Below are positions 53,633-60,569 of a DNA stretch of 64,000 nt, in pieces (within the stretch, counting starts at the first letter, position 1; each line of letters starts with the position of its first letter). The stretch lies in assembly GCF_933208505.1 (NCBI RefSeq), contig NZ_CAKOEU010000006.1; one strand, written 5' to 3'. A model generated the notes under the pieces. The model was not told the origin of the DNA. It did not search any database and saw only the letters and a program-made list of their open reading frames with translations. A program made the translations under genes and the position numbers. The DNA comes from Convivina praedatoris. Lineage in GTDB: Bacteria > Bacillota > Bacilli > Lactobacillales > Lactobacillaceae.

Positions 53633-53901
53633 TAGTTGCCCTCCTGTGATTTCACTGTGGCTTGCTCTAGTTTGTCTAGCAATTCCCCCACCTCACTATC
53701 AATAAATAATTTAGTGTCTAAAAGCTGGTTTAAACGTTGTGATACGGCTTCGTTGGTTGGCATACTCTGCACGTCTTCGATAACGTCCTGAAGATGGTCT
53801 AAAAGAATGCCAATGTGATCCATTTTTAAGCCAGTGGCGTCAATTACATCTAAAAATAAAGAATTGGATATTTTTCCCTTGTTATTCGTTGCTGATTTCA
53901 T
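53632..53901 (-). CDS. Small helical protein (89 aa)
   Basis: Mostly alpha-helical, acidic (DLDVIDATGLKMDHIGILLDHLQDVIEDVQSM-like pattern). Unknown function. It is part of the early operon of the island. Upstream lies the frameshifted small gene whose frame ends within this gene's first codons. Confidence 0.6.
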   Translation of the reverse strand: MKSATNNKGKISNSLFLDVIDATGLKMDHIGILLDHLQDVIEDVQSMPTNEAVSQRLNQLLDTKLFIDSEVGELLDKLEQATVKSQEGN

Positions 53902-54008
53902 CTATAATTACCTGTATAAGAGCTATTAAAAAGGCTTTGTTATCGAGTTCATTCCGTCCAAGTCGCCAAACTTTTAGAGGAATGTTCTTTTTTTATGCCC
54001 TTTTTCAT
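53882..54008 (-). pseudogene. Frameshifted 41-codon early gene
   Basis: ATG at 54008 follows AAAGGGAGAGC and reads MKKGIKK. A 7-A homopolymer (complement of 53988-53994) then sits at a shift. Reading continues as NIPLKVWRLGRNELDNKAFL in the other frame to a TAA at 53882. In frame it stops after 18 codons. One fewer A would give a 41-residue protein. It could be a true mutation, a sequencing error, slippage-based phase variation or programmed frameshifting. Confidence 0.5.
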
Positions 54009-54020
54009 GCTCTCCCTTTC

Positions 54021-54131
54021 CTATTTCCTACGTGTATCGTCTTTCCCTGTGTTATAGCCAATGTCATAGGCGGCCACGATTGCCACCAAGAACACAACGA
54101 CACTGCTACAAATACTAAATAAGTGATCCAT
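54021..54131 (-). CDS. 36-codon single-helix membrane peptide
   Basis: AGGAGG precedes the ATG at 54131. The product MDHLFSICSSVVVFLVAIVA then continues with a short polar tail (GKDDTRRK). Typical of tiny membrane peptides in phage early operons. It lies between AlpA-like and the frameshifted gene. Confidence 0.6.
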   Translation of the reverse strand: MDHLFSICSSVVVFLVAIVAAYDIGYNTGKDDTRRK

Positions 54132-54141
54132 GTACTACCTC

Positions 54142-54369
54142 CTAGTAATAGTTCTTTATTGCCTGGTCAATTTCATCACGGTCGTATCGCTTACCAAAGT
54201 CAGTAACCTTGGCCTGTACTCGACCCGTTTTAATAAGGTGCCGTTTAAAGGTATCGACTGCACACCCTGAATATTCAGCCGCCTGTTTCAAGTTCAACCA
54301 CCTAGGCCAGCGTTGGGCTGCTAATAACGCCTCAAATTGTTCTGCTGTGCGTGCCATTGCTACGCTCAT
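54142..54369 (-). CDS. AlpA/excisionase-like helix-turn-helix protein
   Basis: 75 residues with a MerR-like winged helix-turn-helix: WLNLKQAAEYSGCAVDTFKRHLIKTGRVQAKVTDFGKRYDRDEIDQAI. It resembles recombination directionality factors/AlpA regulators that steer integrase. GGAGG precedes the ATG. It is close to the 106-codon gene (2-bp gap). Confidence 0.75.
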   Translation of the reverse strand: MSVAMARTAEQFEALLAAQRWPRWLNLKQAAEYSGCAVDTFKRHLIKTGRVQAKVTDFGKRYDRDEIDQAIKNYY

Positions 54370-54371
54370 GC

Positions 54372-54692
54372 TTATACCTCCATTCCTTTTAATCGCTCTG
54401 GTTGTTTAATAGCTTTTGCTATCGCTATGAGTTGCTTATTCATGTCATTAATTGTCTGTGTAGGTGCCACAATGTTATAAAACGTTCCAAAGGGCACGCC
54501 ATGCAGGTAGTGTTCTTTTTGCATGTCCACTAACTTAGCTGGTTGTTGGTCTAAATACTGATCAAACTGATTAATCACATCCTGCCAAAATTCAGCATTT
54601 TCACGGCCATAGCGGTTACTCGTCACTGTATGAGCTAGCAGCATACGTGCTCGTCCAGTAAAGTAGGCCTTTAATAACTGTCGTGGTGTCAT
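54372..54692 (-). CDS. Unknown 106-residue early protein
   Basis: N-terminus MTPRQLLKAYFTGRARMLLAH resembles the N-terminus of the ArpU-like protein at the other end of the island (LKAYFTGKMALAI). The rest is helical. GGGGATGAA precedes the ATG. Function not recognised. Confidence 0.6.
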   Translation of the reverse strand: MTPRQLLKAYFTGRARMLLAHTVTSNRYGRENAEFWQDVINQFDQYLDQQPAKLVDMQKEHYLHGVPFGTFYNIVAPTQTINDMNKQLIAIAKAIKQPERLKGMEV

Positions 54693-54718
54693 TTCATCCC
54701 CTTTTTAGTCTATTTTTA

Positions 54719-54870
54719 CCATTTCAAATGGCTTTAATACTTACTTTTTCCTGAGTAAGTATTCGCTAATACTGCGACACACAGTCGCAATATTCCGATT
54801 AGGTTTCGGCATTTCAAATGCCAAAACCCCATATATCAGCAATCTATTAGGTTTTGCGATTTGAAATCGT
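54719..54870. repeat. Cluster of small perfect hairpins with shared ATTTSAAAT core
   Basis: The 186-bp gap between Rha and the 106-codon gene contains CCATTTCAAATGG (54719-54731), a 10-bp hairpin AATACTTACT/AGTAAGTATT (54736-54763), TGCGAC/GTCGCA (54773-54789), GGCATTTCAAATGCC (54808-54822) and CGATTTGAAATCG (54857-54869). A further member, AAAACGGATTTCAAATCCGTTTT-type, lies inside rha at 55324-55346. The core is constant while the outer arms differ but stay complementary. Confidence 0.7.
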
Positions 54871-54878
54871 TAAATTAT

Positions 54879-55517
54879 CTAAAAGTCTGCTAGTAACTGA
54901 CGCTTAATATCCTGGTACTCTTTGCCATCTTGGATATATAAAGCGATGTGCTGCTTAACTCGTTCTAGGCGTTGACTCTGAACACTATCCAAGGCACTTT
55001 GTGGGTCATCCACCCCATAGGCATTTTTATATTGGGCTTGGGTCATGCCAGTAGTACAAGAGAATGCTAAGCGGTGATAATTACTGTAGGCGTGCTTATC
55101 GTCAGGTAGATATTCCTTAATCGTCTCAGCCAGCCCAATGTTTAGCAGGCGGTTTACTTGCCGTTCTACCCTGCGTTTATCAAGTTCTTGCTTCATTTCA
55201 TAAAAGGCATTTACCAAAGCGTCTTTAAAGTCCAACACCTTATCAGTATTTCGTAAGTAAGTGATTAGCACCGTTGCTTGTCGCTCGTTATAATGCCAAA
55301 TTTTGGAAGATCGTTGCTTACTTAAAACGGATTTCAAATCCGTTTTATCTTTTACTTTTTCTAATGAGTAATGCAATTTACCAAACTTCTTTAACCGCTC
55401 CTTGTGTGTTCTTGTTAGTCGGTTGATACTTTCGATATCTACCCCACTAAAATCAGAGATAACCTTTGCTGTCGTAAAGGGCTCTTTTGTTAGCCCGTGA
55501 TAATAAACTAGTTCCAT
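54879..55517 (-). CDS. Rha-family phage regulatory protein
   Basis: 212 residues. The Rha domain runs from FTTAKVISDFSGVDIESINRLTRTHKERL to KIWHYNERQATVLITYLRNTDKVLDFKDALVNAFYEMKQEL, a near-diagnostic end. A C-terminal helical domain follows. Rha proteins modulate early phage gene expression and interfere with infection in some hosts. It follows the Cro-like gene by 10 bp. Confidence 0.85.
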   Translation of the reverse strand: MELVYYHGLTKEPFTTAKVISDFSGVDIESINRLTRTHKERLKKFGKLHYSLEKVKDKTDLKSVLSKQRSSKIWHYNERQATVLITYLRNTDKVLDFKDALVNAFYEMKQELDKRRVERQVNRLLNIGLAETIKEYLPDDKHAYSNYHRLAFSCTTGMTQAQYKNAYGVDDPQSALDSVQSQRLERVKQHIALYIQDGKEYQDIKRQLLADF

Positions 55518-55527
55518 GTTTTTTCCC

Positions 55528-55725
55528 CTATACCTTCTCTGCTAGTAGCCAATCATTCAGCTTGTCAAATGTCCGCTCTTGGGCTGTATCTACTTTTCTG
55601 TTGATGATGCGTGAGATTGTCACGCTGTTCACGCCTGTTTGTTCTGCTAACTGCCCAAAGTTAAGCCGCTCTCGTGCTTGCTTAATTGTTAGGGCGTCAA
55701 CAAAGTTCTCCGTCAATGCTTTCAT
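55528..55725 (-). CDS. Cro-like repressor (XRE family)
   Basis: 65 residues forming one helix-turn-helix: LTIKQARERLNFGQLAEQTGVNSVTISRIINRKVDTAQERTFDKL. AAGGAG precedes the ATG. It reads away from the CI-like gene, with 147 bp of shared operators, giving a two-way switch. Confidence 0.85.
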   Translation of the reverse strand: MKALTENFVDALTIKQARERLNFGQLAEQTGVNSVTISRIINRKVDTAQERTFDKLNDWLLAEKV

Positions 55726-55747
55726 TTCAAAGACTCCTTATTCACTT

Positions 55748-55822
55748 TTTTGCATATCAGCAATTAAATTATAATATGCATTATTTTGCATTGTCAAGGA
55801 TAATGATTACATTTTTTTGCAT
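55748..55822. promoter_or_regulatory. Operators of the Cro/CI-like switch
   Basis: TTTTGCAT occurs three times (55748-55755, 55784-55791, 55815-55822), with ATATGCAT nearby (55774-55781). The 147-bp divergent gap is otherwise AT-rich. Confidence 0.65.
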
Positions 55823-55872
55823 AGATGTTATTATTTATATGTTAATGAGAACTGATTGGTCGTATATGTAAA

Positions 55873-56538
55873 ATGAAAAATAATAGAATAAAAGAGCTCA
55901 GACTTGGTCAGGGATTGAGTCTAGTTCAGTTATCTAAAGCTATAGGCGTGTCCCAACCCAATCTATCCAGATATGAAACCGGATATATTAAGCATGGAAA
56001 AAAAGAAGTGTGGGAAAGATTAGCAAAATTTTTTAATGTTTCGGTGCCCTATATACAAGGGGCTGATAAAGAAGTATCAGAGCGATTAGATAAAGCAATG
56101 GAATCTGTTTTGAAAACAATGGCTCCTGCTCAAGAAGTAGCAAATCATATTGAGATGGTAACTAAACCCATTATTGAATCAATGAAACCAGCTCAGGCCG
56201 CAATGCAGAACATCCAAAATATGATTAGCTTTAGTACTAGCAATCCTTTTAAGGAGTCAGTACAGCAAGAGTTACCAATAATTGCTCAAAAAATACAGGC
56301 TGATACGCTGGAATGGAATCAATACGCCTTCTTAGCTGCAACGTTACAACTCACTTTGTCAAACAATGAAGATATTATGTATGATCTCGTTTTTTTAAGC
56401 TCCATGATAAATATCGTAAATAAAAATCATTCTTTTGATGACCAAAATGATAAGCAAGAGTTAATTGATATATTTACAAATTTATTAGATAAATTAGATA
56501 AACAAAACGATGATAATAAAGACGATTCCAATAAGTAA
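55873..56538 (+). CDS. CI/Stl-like master repressor without a cleavage domain
   Basis: 221 residues. Residues 4-65 form an XRE helix-turn-helix (KELRLGQGLSLVQLSKAIGVSQPNLSRYET). The remaining part is helical and lacks an S24 (LexA-like) Ala-Gly site or Ser/Lys dyad, and ends in an Asp/Asn/Lys-rich tail. RecA-triggered cleavage is therefore unlikely. In satellites such as SaPI, equivalent repressors are inactivated by helper-phage proteins instead (inference). Confidence 0.8.
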   Translation: MKNNRIKELRLGQGLSLVQLSKAIGVSQPNLSRYETGYIKHGKKEVWERLAKFFNVSVPYIQGADKEVSERLDKAMESVLKTMAPAQEVANHIEMVTKPIIESMKPAQAAMQNIQNMISFSTSNPFKESVQQELPIIAQKIQADTLEWNQYAFLAATLQLTLSNNEDIMYDLVFLSSMINIVNKNHSFDDQNDKQELIDIFTNLLDKLDKQNDDNKDDSNK

Positions 56539-56799
56539 ATAACATTAAAAATGTTTCACCAAAATTCAACTAAATCCAACTATCTAATTAAGCAGCTTAT
56601 ACAGCCCGTAGACACTGATATATAAGCATTAAGTAGAACATTTATCATATTGAATTAGCTTTAATTAAGTTTAATTTTGGGGGCTTTTATAGAAGCCTAA
56701 ATAAATTGTCAAACAGATAAATAACCAAACAAAAAACCGCCCCCAATGAGGACGGTAGCAGTAAGAATGTAAACAACAATGGGGATGAGGAGTAAGTAC

Positions 56800-56928
56800 A
56801 TGAAAAACAAACAACATAACAACGACTACCAACCGCCAACAGACGCCCTTTATAGAAAGCCATGGTTTATCGCCCTAGGCGTTATTGCCGTGCTGTCTAT
56901 GATTGGTTACATTGCCTTTCTAGGTTAA
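56800..56928 (+). CDS. 42-codon tail-anchored-like membrane peptide
   Basis: ATG 56800 follows GAGGAG. A polar N-half (KNKQHNNDYQPPTDAL) precedes one membrane helix (WFIALGVIAVLSMIGYIAF). The frame ends in TAA. Unknown function. The rest of the 56539-57055 stretch contains short hairpins (GGCTTTTATAGAAGCC near 56682; ACCGCCCCC/GGACGGT near 56744) and no other gene that I can support. Confidence 0.55.
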   Translation: MKNKQHNNDYQPPTDALYRKPWFIALGVIAVLSMIGYIAFLG

Positions 56929-57055
56929 GAATGGCTATACAAGGTGATGAATAGCAACTTGTCATAACTTGACACTGTTTAACTCTAAACCTGGGAAAAC
57001 ATGAAAATTTTACGGCCTAAAAATCTAATAAAGCCTAATAAGAAAGGGCCACACC

Positions 57056-57532
57056 ATGAAACACAAGCGCACTATTATAGTCTCAATAATCGTTATTACT
57101 GCCCTAGTAGTTGGTTTTACTATCTTTGCTACTTGCAACCATAAGCACACGACTAGCAAGCACGAGACAAGCCACAAGAGCAGTAAAGTAAGTAACTCTA
57201 ACTCTTCTATTTCATCTAGTATGGCCTCAAGCTCTAGCCAAGTATCCAGCATTCAAGCGCAAGCTACTAGCCAACAAGTGGTACAGCAACCACAAAGCCA
57301 AGATACAGAACAGCAACCTGTAACACAAATACAACAGGACACAGCCAACTATCAGCAACTCGATCCAGCTCAATCCAGTAGCACACCTAATTATCTAAAG
57401 TCTGGGGATGATGACTGGGTAAAAGGTCAACGAGAATGGGCTAAGGCGCACGGGTATGATAACAACGGCAACAAGGTAAGCGGTCAAGATGGTGCTAACC
57501 AGTCCAGCGCTACCAACCAACAAGAAAGCTGA
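57056..57532 (+). CDS. Surface-exposed Ser/Thr/Gln-rich protein
   Basis: 158 residues. A basic start and one helix (IIVSIIVITALVVGFTIFATC) precede Cys27, a poor lipobox. A low-complexity Ser/Thr/Gln-rich, probably extended, segment (residues 30-105) follows, and a C-terminal DDDWVKGQREWAKAHGYDNNG motif seen in several lactobacillar cell-surface proteins. AAAGGG precedes the ATG. Probable wall-spanning or adhesion role. Could be satellite superinfection related, but nothing shows it. Confidence 0.6.
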   Translation: MKHKRTIIVSIIVITALVVGFTIFATCNHKHTTSKHETSHKSSKVSNSNSSISSSMASSSSQVSSIQAQATSQQVVQQPQSQDTEQQPVTQIQQDTANYQQLDPAQSSSTPNYLKSGDDDWVKGQREWAKAHGYDNNGNKVSGQDGANQSSATNQQES

Positions 57533-57561
57533 ATAACCACACAGAAAGGAAACTTAAAGCT

Positions 57562-57627
57562 ATGGGAGATGCCTGTAATATCTGCCAATGTGGCTATATA
57601 CACCCACTTATCTATCAAGTACTTTAG
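57562..57627 (+). CDS. Cys-rich 21-residue leader peptide upstream of cadD
   Basis: A 22-codon frame starts MGDACNICQCGYIHPLIYQ. Three cysteines form C-x-x-C-x-C, with a histidine two residues on. AAAGGA lies 11-14 bases upstream. Its TAG stop is the end of the 5' arm of the following hairpin. That layout is typical of a regulatory leader rather than a functional small protein. Metal sensing or cysteine-dependent stalling is inference. Confidence 0.5.
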   Translation: MGDACNICQCGYIHPLIYQVL

Positions 57628-57657
57628 TATTTTGGCAACGTTACAAGCTAAAGTATT
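57618..57657 (+). promoter_or_regulatory. Hairpin in the cadD leader next to its ribosome site
   Basis: AGTACTTTAG (57618-57627) pairs with CTAAAGTATT (57648-57657), 9 of 10 pairs plus one G-U. The cadD Shine-Dalgarno GGAG begins at the very next base. The 5' arm is the leader-peptide stop region, so a translating ribosome would open the hairpin. Confidence 0.55.
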
Positions 57658-57668
57658 GGAGTAAATAA

Positions 57669-58247
57669 ATGGTGAATTTTCCACTAATCACAATGTTGTA
57701 TCTAGGTGTAAACCTTGATTTTATGCTTATTTTATTGATGCTATTGAACACATATAAGTTTAAAAATGTGCTTATTGGCTACCTGTCTGGCATGTTGCTA
57801 GTCTTCTTGATAAGTGTGGTAGCTGGTCAAGCTATTCAGTCCTTAATACCTGAGTGGTGTATTGGTTTCTTGGGTCTTATCCCTATTATCATGGCCATCA
57901 AGGGAGAAGGAGACAACGAGGAGCAACATAAAAGCACCACTAAAGAAGTTATGAGCGTGCTACTAATCTATCTAACAAGCTGCGGAGCCGATAATATAGC
58001 AGTATATGTCCCAGTGTTGGCTACTATCCCAGCCCAATCTATCGCATTAATTGCACTATACTTCGTTGTATTGACAATTATTATATTAATCGCTATCAAC
58101 TTTATAAAAGAGTATGCACCAGTTAAGAAGATGCTAAATAGATGGGGTGAGCCACTAACCCGCTTGATCTACTTTGCTATTGGTCTATTCGTAATGATTG
58201 ATACAGGCTTGTTTACAGAACTATTTAAGCTATTACATCTACAATAA
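57669..58247 (+). CDS. cadD: Cadmium resistance transporter CadD-like
   Basis: 192 residues, five or six helices, of the CadD family (PF03596). Signature LGVNLDFMLILLML near the start and TSCGADNIAVYVPVLATI in the middle, typical of this group. It likely exports cadmium or other thiophilic cations. No adjacent ArsR-type regulator. Instead a cysteine-rich leader peptide and hairpin precede it. GGAG is 8 bases before the ATG. Confidence 0.85.
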   Translation: MVNFPLITMLYLGVNLDFMLILLMLLNTYKFKNVLIGYLSGMLLVFLISVVAGQAIQSLIPEWCIGFLGLIPIIMAIKGEGDNEEQHKSTTKEVMSVLLIYLTSCGADNIAVYVPVLATIPAQSIALIALYFVVLTIIILIAINFIKEYAPVKKMLNRWGEPLTRLIYFAIGLFVMIDTGLFTELFKLLHLQ

Positions 58248-58249
58248 AT

Positions 58250-58284
58250 AAAAAAAGAGGCCAACCATCTAGGTAGCCTTTTTA
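58250..58284. terminator. Terminator between cadD and the zinc-ribbon gene
   Basis: AAAAAGAGGC..GTAGCCTTTTT, imperfect stem with A and T runs. It serves both convergent genes. Confidence 0.6.
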
Positions 58285-58293
58285 TTTTGCTGA

Positions 58294-58842
58294 CTATGCT
58301 GTGTATATGCGTCCTTGTGCCTTGTCTAACTGCTTAGCTATCTCATTTCCGTGTTGCTTTCTTAAACGCTTGTATACGCCTAATATCGTGCTTAATTCAT
58401 CTATAAGCTGGTGGACTTTGCCAAGCTTACGCTCGTACGTTGTCCAGTGCATCCCCTTTGGCTTTGAAACATTGATATAGCCTATATAGTTAGGTGGTAA
58501 TATATTGCACTCTACTGGGTTAATGGCTCTTAATTGCTTATTGAGTTGAATATCTAGCGCCAATGCCTTACAGATAATATCCCTATTCGCCTTATTATCT
58601 TGGTAAGTATAGTAAAGGTTGCCACATTGCCGACAAGTCACACTGTGACTCACATAATACAATGCCGTTCTCCTTTGCTGACAAACTGGGCATACTAGCC
58701 AATGCCGTACACCGCCATAATTTGGGGATGTGGTGGCTATAGCTATGCTTTTATCGTGCCATGTTACACTGCTAGGCTGATAATACTTAGACAGCTCTAA
58801 ACGCTTTATATTCAACTTTGGATAGTCTTCAATCAGTTTCAT
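58294..58842 (-). CDS. Zinc-ribbon protein of unknown function
   Basis: 182 residues with an early CPVC (51-54) and CRQC (70-73) pair forming a C-x2-C-x15-C-x2-C ribbon, and a basic helical C-terminus. The family is common on lactic-acid-bacterial islands near conjugative or phage genes. The role is not known. It is minus-strand, monocistronic. Confidence 0.65.
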   Translation of the reverse strand: MKLIEDYPKLNIKRLELSKYYQPSSVTWHDKSIAIATTSPNYGGVRHWLVCPVCQQRRTALYYVSHSVTCRQCGNLYYTYQDNKANRDIICKALALDIQLNKQLRAINPVECNILPPNYIGYINVSKPKGMHWTTYERKLGKVHQLIDELSTILGVYKRLRKQHGNEIAKQLDKAQGRIYTA

Positions 58843-59036
58843 AATGTCTCAATCATTAAGCAAATTTTGTAACCCTGTTGCACACTTTTTAAAGTTGTAC
58901 CGCTTGATATCGTTATTATATCAACGTTTATGACTATTGCATTTTTTGCAACCGTTGCACACAAAGTTGCAACCTTTTCGCAACCATCAGCAAGCTACCT
59001 CATCCCCCTTCTGCCAGATAATCTGGTTTAAACACA
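58843..59036. other. Intergenic with GTTGCA repeats
   Basis: No gene. The stretch has GTTGCACAC twice (near 58878 and 58953) and several GCAACC/GTTGCAA units. TTATATCAACGTTTAT at about 58915 is also found next to attL at 49232. Regulatory or recombination role unclear. Confidence 0.5.
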
Positions 59037-59078
59037 AACAAAAAGACCCCGCGAGCTGAACTCATGAGGTCTTTTTAT
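59037..59078 (-). terminator. Terminator overlapping the end of the membrane-protein gene
   Basis: Minus-strand AAAAAGACC..GAG / CTC..GGTCTTTTT, with T5. The 5' arm contains the TGA stop. Confidence 0.75.
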
Positions 59079-59991
59079 TTTTTGAAAATAACGTATTCCA
59101 AGTAAAACAAAAAATAATAACTATCGATATACTACCCAAAATACCTCCTGCTAAATACCAGCAACTATTTAAGGGCACAATTTGATAAGCATTGAAAAAA
59201 TCAATCGCATTCTTACCCTTTTCATCCTTTACCCATGCACTATAAAGCGTAAACCGACTAAATGAACTCATGGTTATCCCTAATATAAAGACTAGAAGGC
59301 AACCCACCAAGCTCACAAAAAATATGGGATATCTCTCCGCAAACTTGTGCGAGCAATCAACCGTATTGTTACACCCGCATGCTAAAAGCCTCTTCCCCGT
59401 TAGCATACCAATAGAATGAATTAACAAAAAAATTAGCGTAACTAACATAAAACCAAGTAAAGAACCAAAAATAAATGTTTTATTTAGTCCATTAGATACA
59501 GACGATGTCACAACACTGCTAAGTTCGTTAAATCCGCCAAACAAACCAAATATGAGAGCTGAAAAAATCCCTAAAATGGCAATAAAATCACCATAAATTC
59601 TTGCCTTTGTATCCCGTATTTCAGATAGCGCATTTCTACGTTCCTGTAGATTACCTAAAATAAACTCTCTCTGTTCAATCGAAAGATCTATATGTGATAA
59701 GAATTTAAGAATAACTTTATTGGTTTCACTGCTTATCTCCTCATCATCTAGTCCAAGAAGCTCTGATAGATGTTGACTATTATTTTTTAAAGTCGTTATT
59801 TGGCCTTCATCTAACCTATATACTTTTTTCGCAATTAAAACTGTTTCACAACGAAACGATTCTGGTGAATCATTAGTATTTGTAATTAATTCTTTAAAAG
59901 AACTACCCTTTACTTCGTCAGAAAACATTTTAATTAATATACTTTCAGGTACGGTTCCTGAAATGTTATCTGTTAAGCTATTACTAGCCAT
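59062..59991 (-). CDS. Four-helix membrane protein coupled to a Panacea-domain gene
   Basis: About 309 residues. A soluble ~130-residue N-terminal part with regularly spaced helices (IEQREFILGNLQERRNALSEI before the first helix) is followed by membrane helices near 136-155, 173-195, 222-241 and 278-298. A CGCNNTVDCSH cluster lies in the loop between helices 2 and 3. ATG 59991 overlaps the Panacea stop (TAATG). GGAAG is 8 bases upstream. An alternative start is at 60006. The architecture suits a membrane effector or toxin. No family recognised. Confidence 0.7.
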   Translation of the reverse strand: MASNSLTDNISGTVPESILIKMFSDEVKGSSFKELITNTNDSPESFRCETVLIAKKVYRLDEGQITTLKNNSQHLSELLGLDDEEISSETNKVILKFLSHIDLSIEQREFILGNLQERRNALSEIRDTKARIYGDFIAILGIFSALIFGLFGGFNELSSVVTSSVSNGLNKTFIFGSLLGFMLVTLIFLLIHSIGMLTGKRLLACGCNNTVDCSHKFAERYPIFFVSLVGCLLVFILGITMSSFSRFTLYSAWVKDEKGKNAIDFFNAYQIVPLNSCWYLAGGILGSISIVIIFCFTWNTLFSKNKKTS

Positions 59992-60509
59992 TACTTTGGC
60001 TTCCATATTTGTTGCAATTCATTATTAATGAAATAGTCTCGGATATCATTATTGTCATATTTAGGAGCAGAATATTTTTCGATAGCATCTTGGTAATCTA
60101 ACCACAAGGGCTCCTCATGCGTTAAATTTACTAACTGAAATGCTTTAAAGTTATTTAAGACATCAAACATTTGCTTAATACGTTGACGATCATCTTTATG
60201 AATTATATCTTCACTGAACGGTTCAGTTTTAAAACTAAACGGATCATTCTCTGAATAGGAAACTTTAGGCACTGGGGCTTTTATTGACATAGCACCGTAA
60301 GACTTAAATATGGCATATATACTTTCAATAACAGGCCCGTACGCCCACCTTGAAAACTGATCATCGATTAATGGCTGATTGCTTTCTACCAAGTATGCAG
60401 CATTTAAAAAATACATAATTTTTTGTAATTTTAAGTTAGTCACTGGGGCTTTGGCATCAATTCCCAATGAAACAATAAAATTAGCTATATCAATGGACTT
60501 GTATGTCAT
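59991..60509 (-). CDS. Panacea/GepA-SocA-like (DUF4065) protein, candidate antitoxin
   Basis: 172 residues with the Panacea signature: IDIANFIVSLGIDAKAPVTNLKLQKIMYFLNAAYLVESNQPLIDDQFSRWAYGPVIESIY, which is also seen in SocA-type proteolytic adaptors and phage GepA. Panacea proteins are established as hyper-variable antitoxins paired with many toxin types. Here the partner is the coupled membrane protein. An inverted repeat upstream fits autoregulation. Confidence 0.85.
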   Translation of the reverse strand: MTYKSIDIANFIVSLGIDAKAPVTNLKLQKIMYFLNAAYLVESNQPLIDDQFSRWAYGPVIESIYAIFKSYGAMSIKAPVPKVSYSENDPFSFKTEPFSEDIIHKDDRQRIKQMFDVLNNFKAFQLVNLTHEEPLWLDYQDAIEKYSAPKYDNNDIRDYFINNELQQIWKPK

Positions 60510-60549
60510 TATCTATCCCTCCTAACTAAAATGTTTCTTACTTACTTAT

Positions 60550-60565
60550 TCTACTTAAAAGTAGA
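60550..60565. promoter_or_regulatory. Inverted repeat upstream of the Panacea gene
   Basis: Perfect TCTACTT AA AAGTAGA, 41 bp before the start. Probable operator. Confidence 0.5.
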
Positions 60566-60569
60566 CCTT

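Noticed and set aside
53889..54122. Plus-strand 77-codon frame in the early region
   Set aside because: Antisense to two better supported minus-strand small genes with AGGAGG-type sites.
57025..57252. Minus-strand 75-codon frame opposite the Ser-rich surface protein
   Set aside because: An antisense shadow. The plus-strand gene has a ribosome site and signal-like start.
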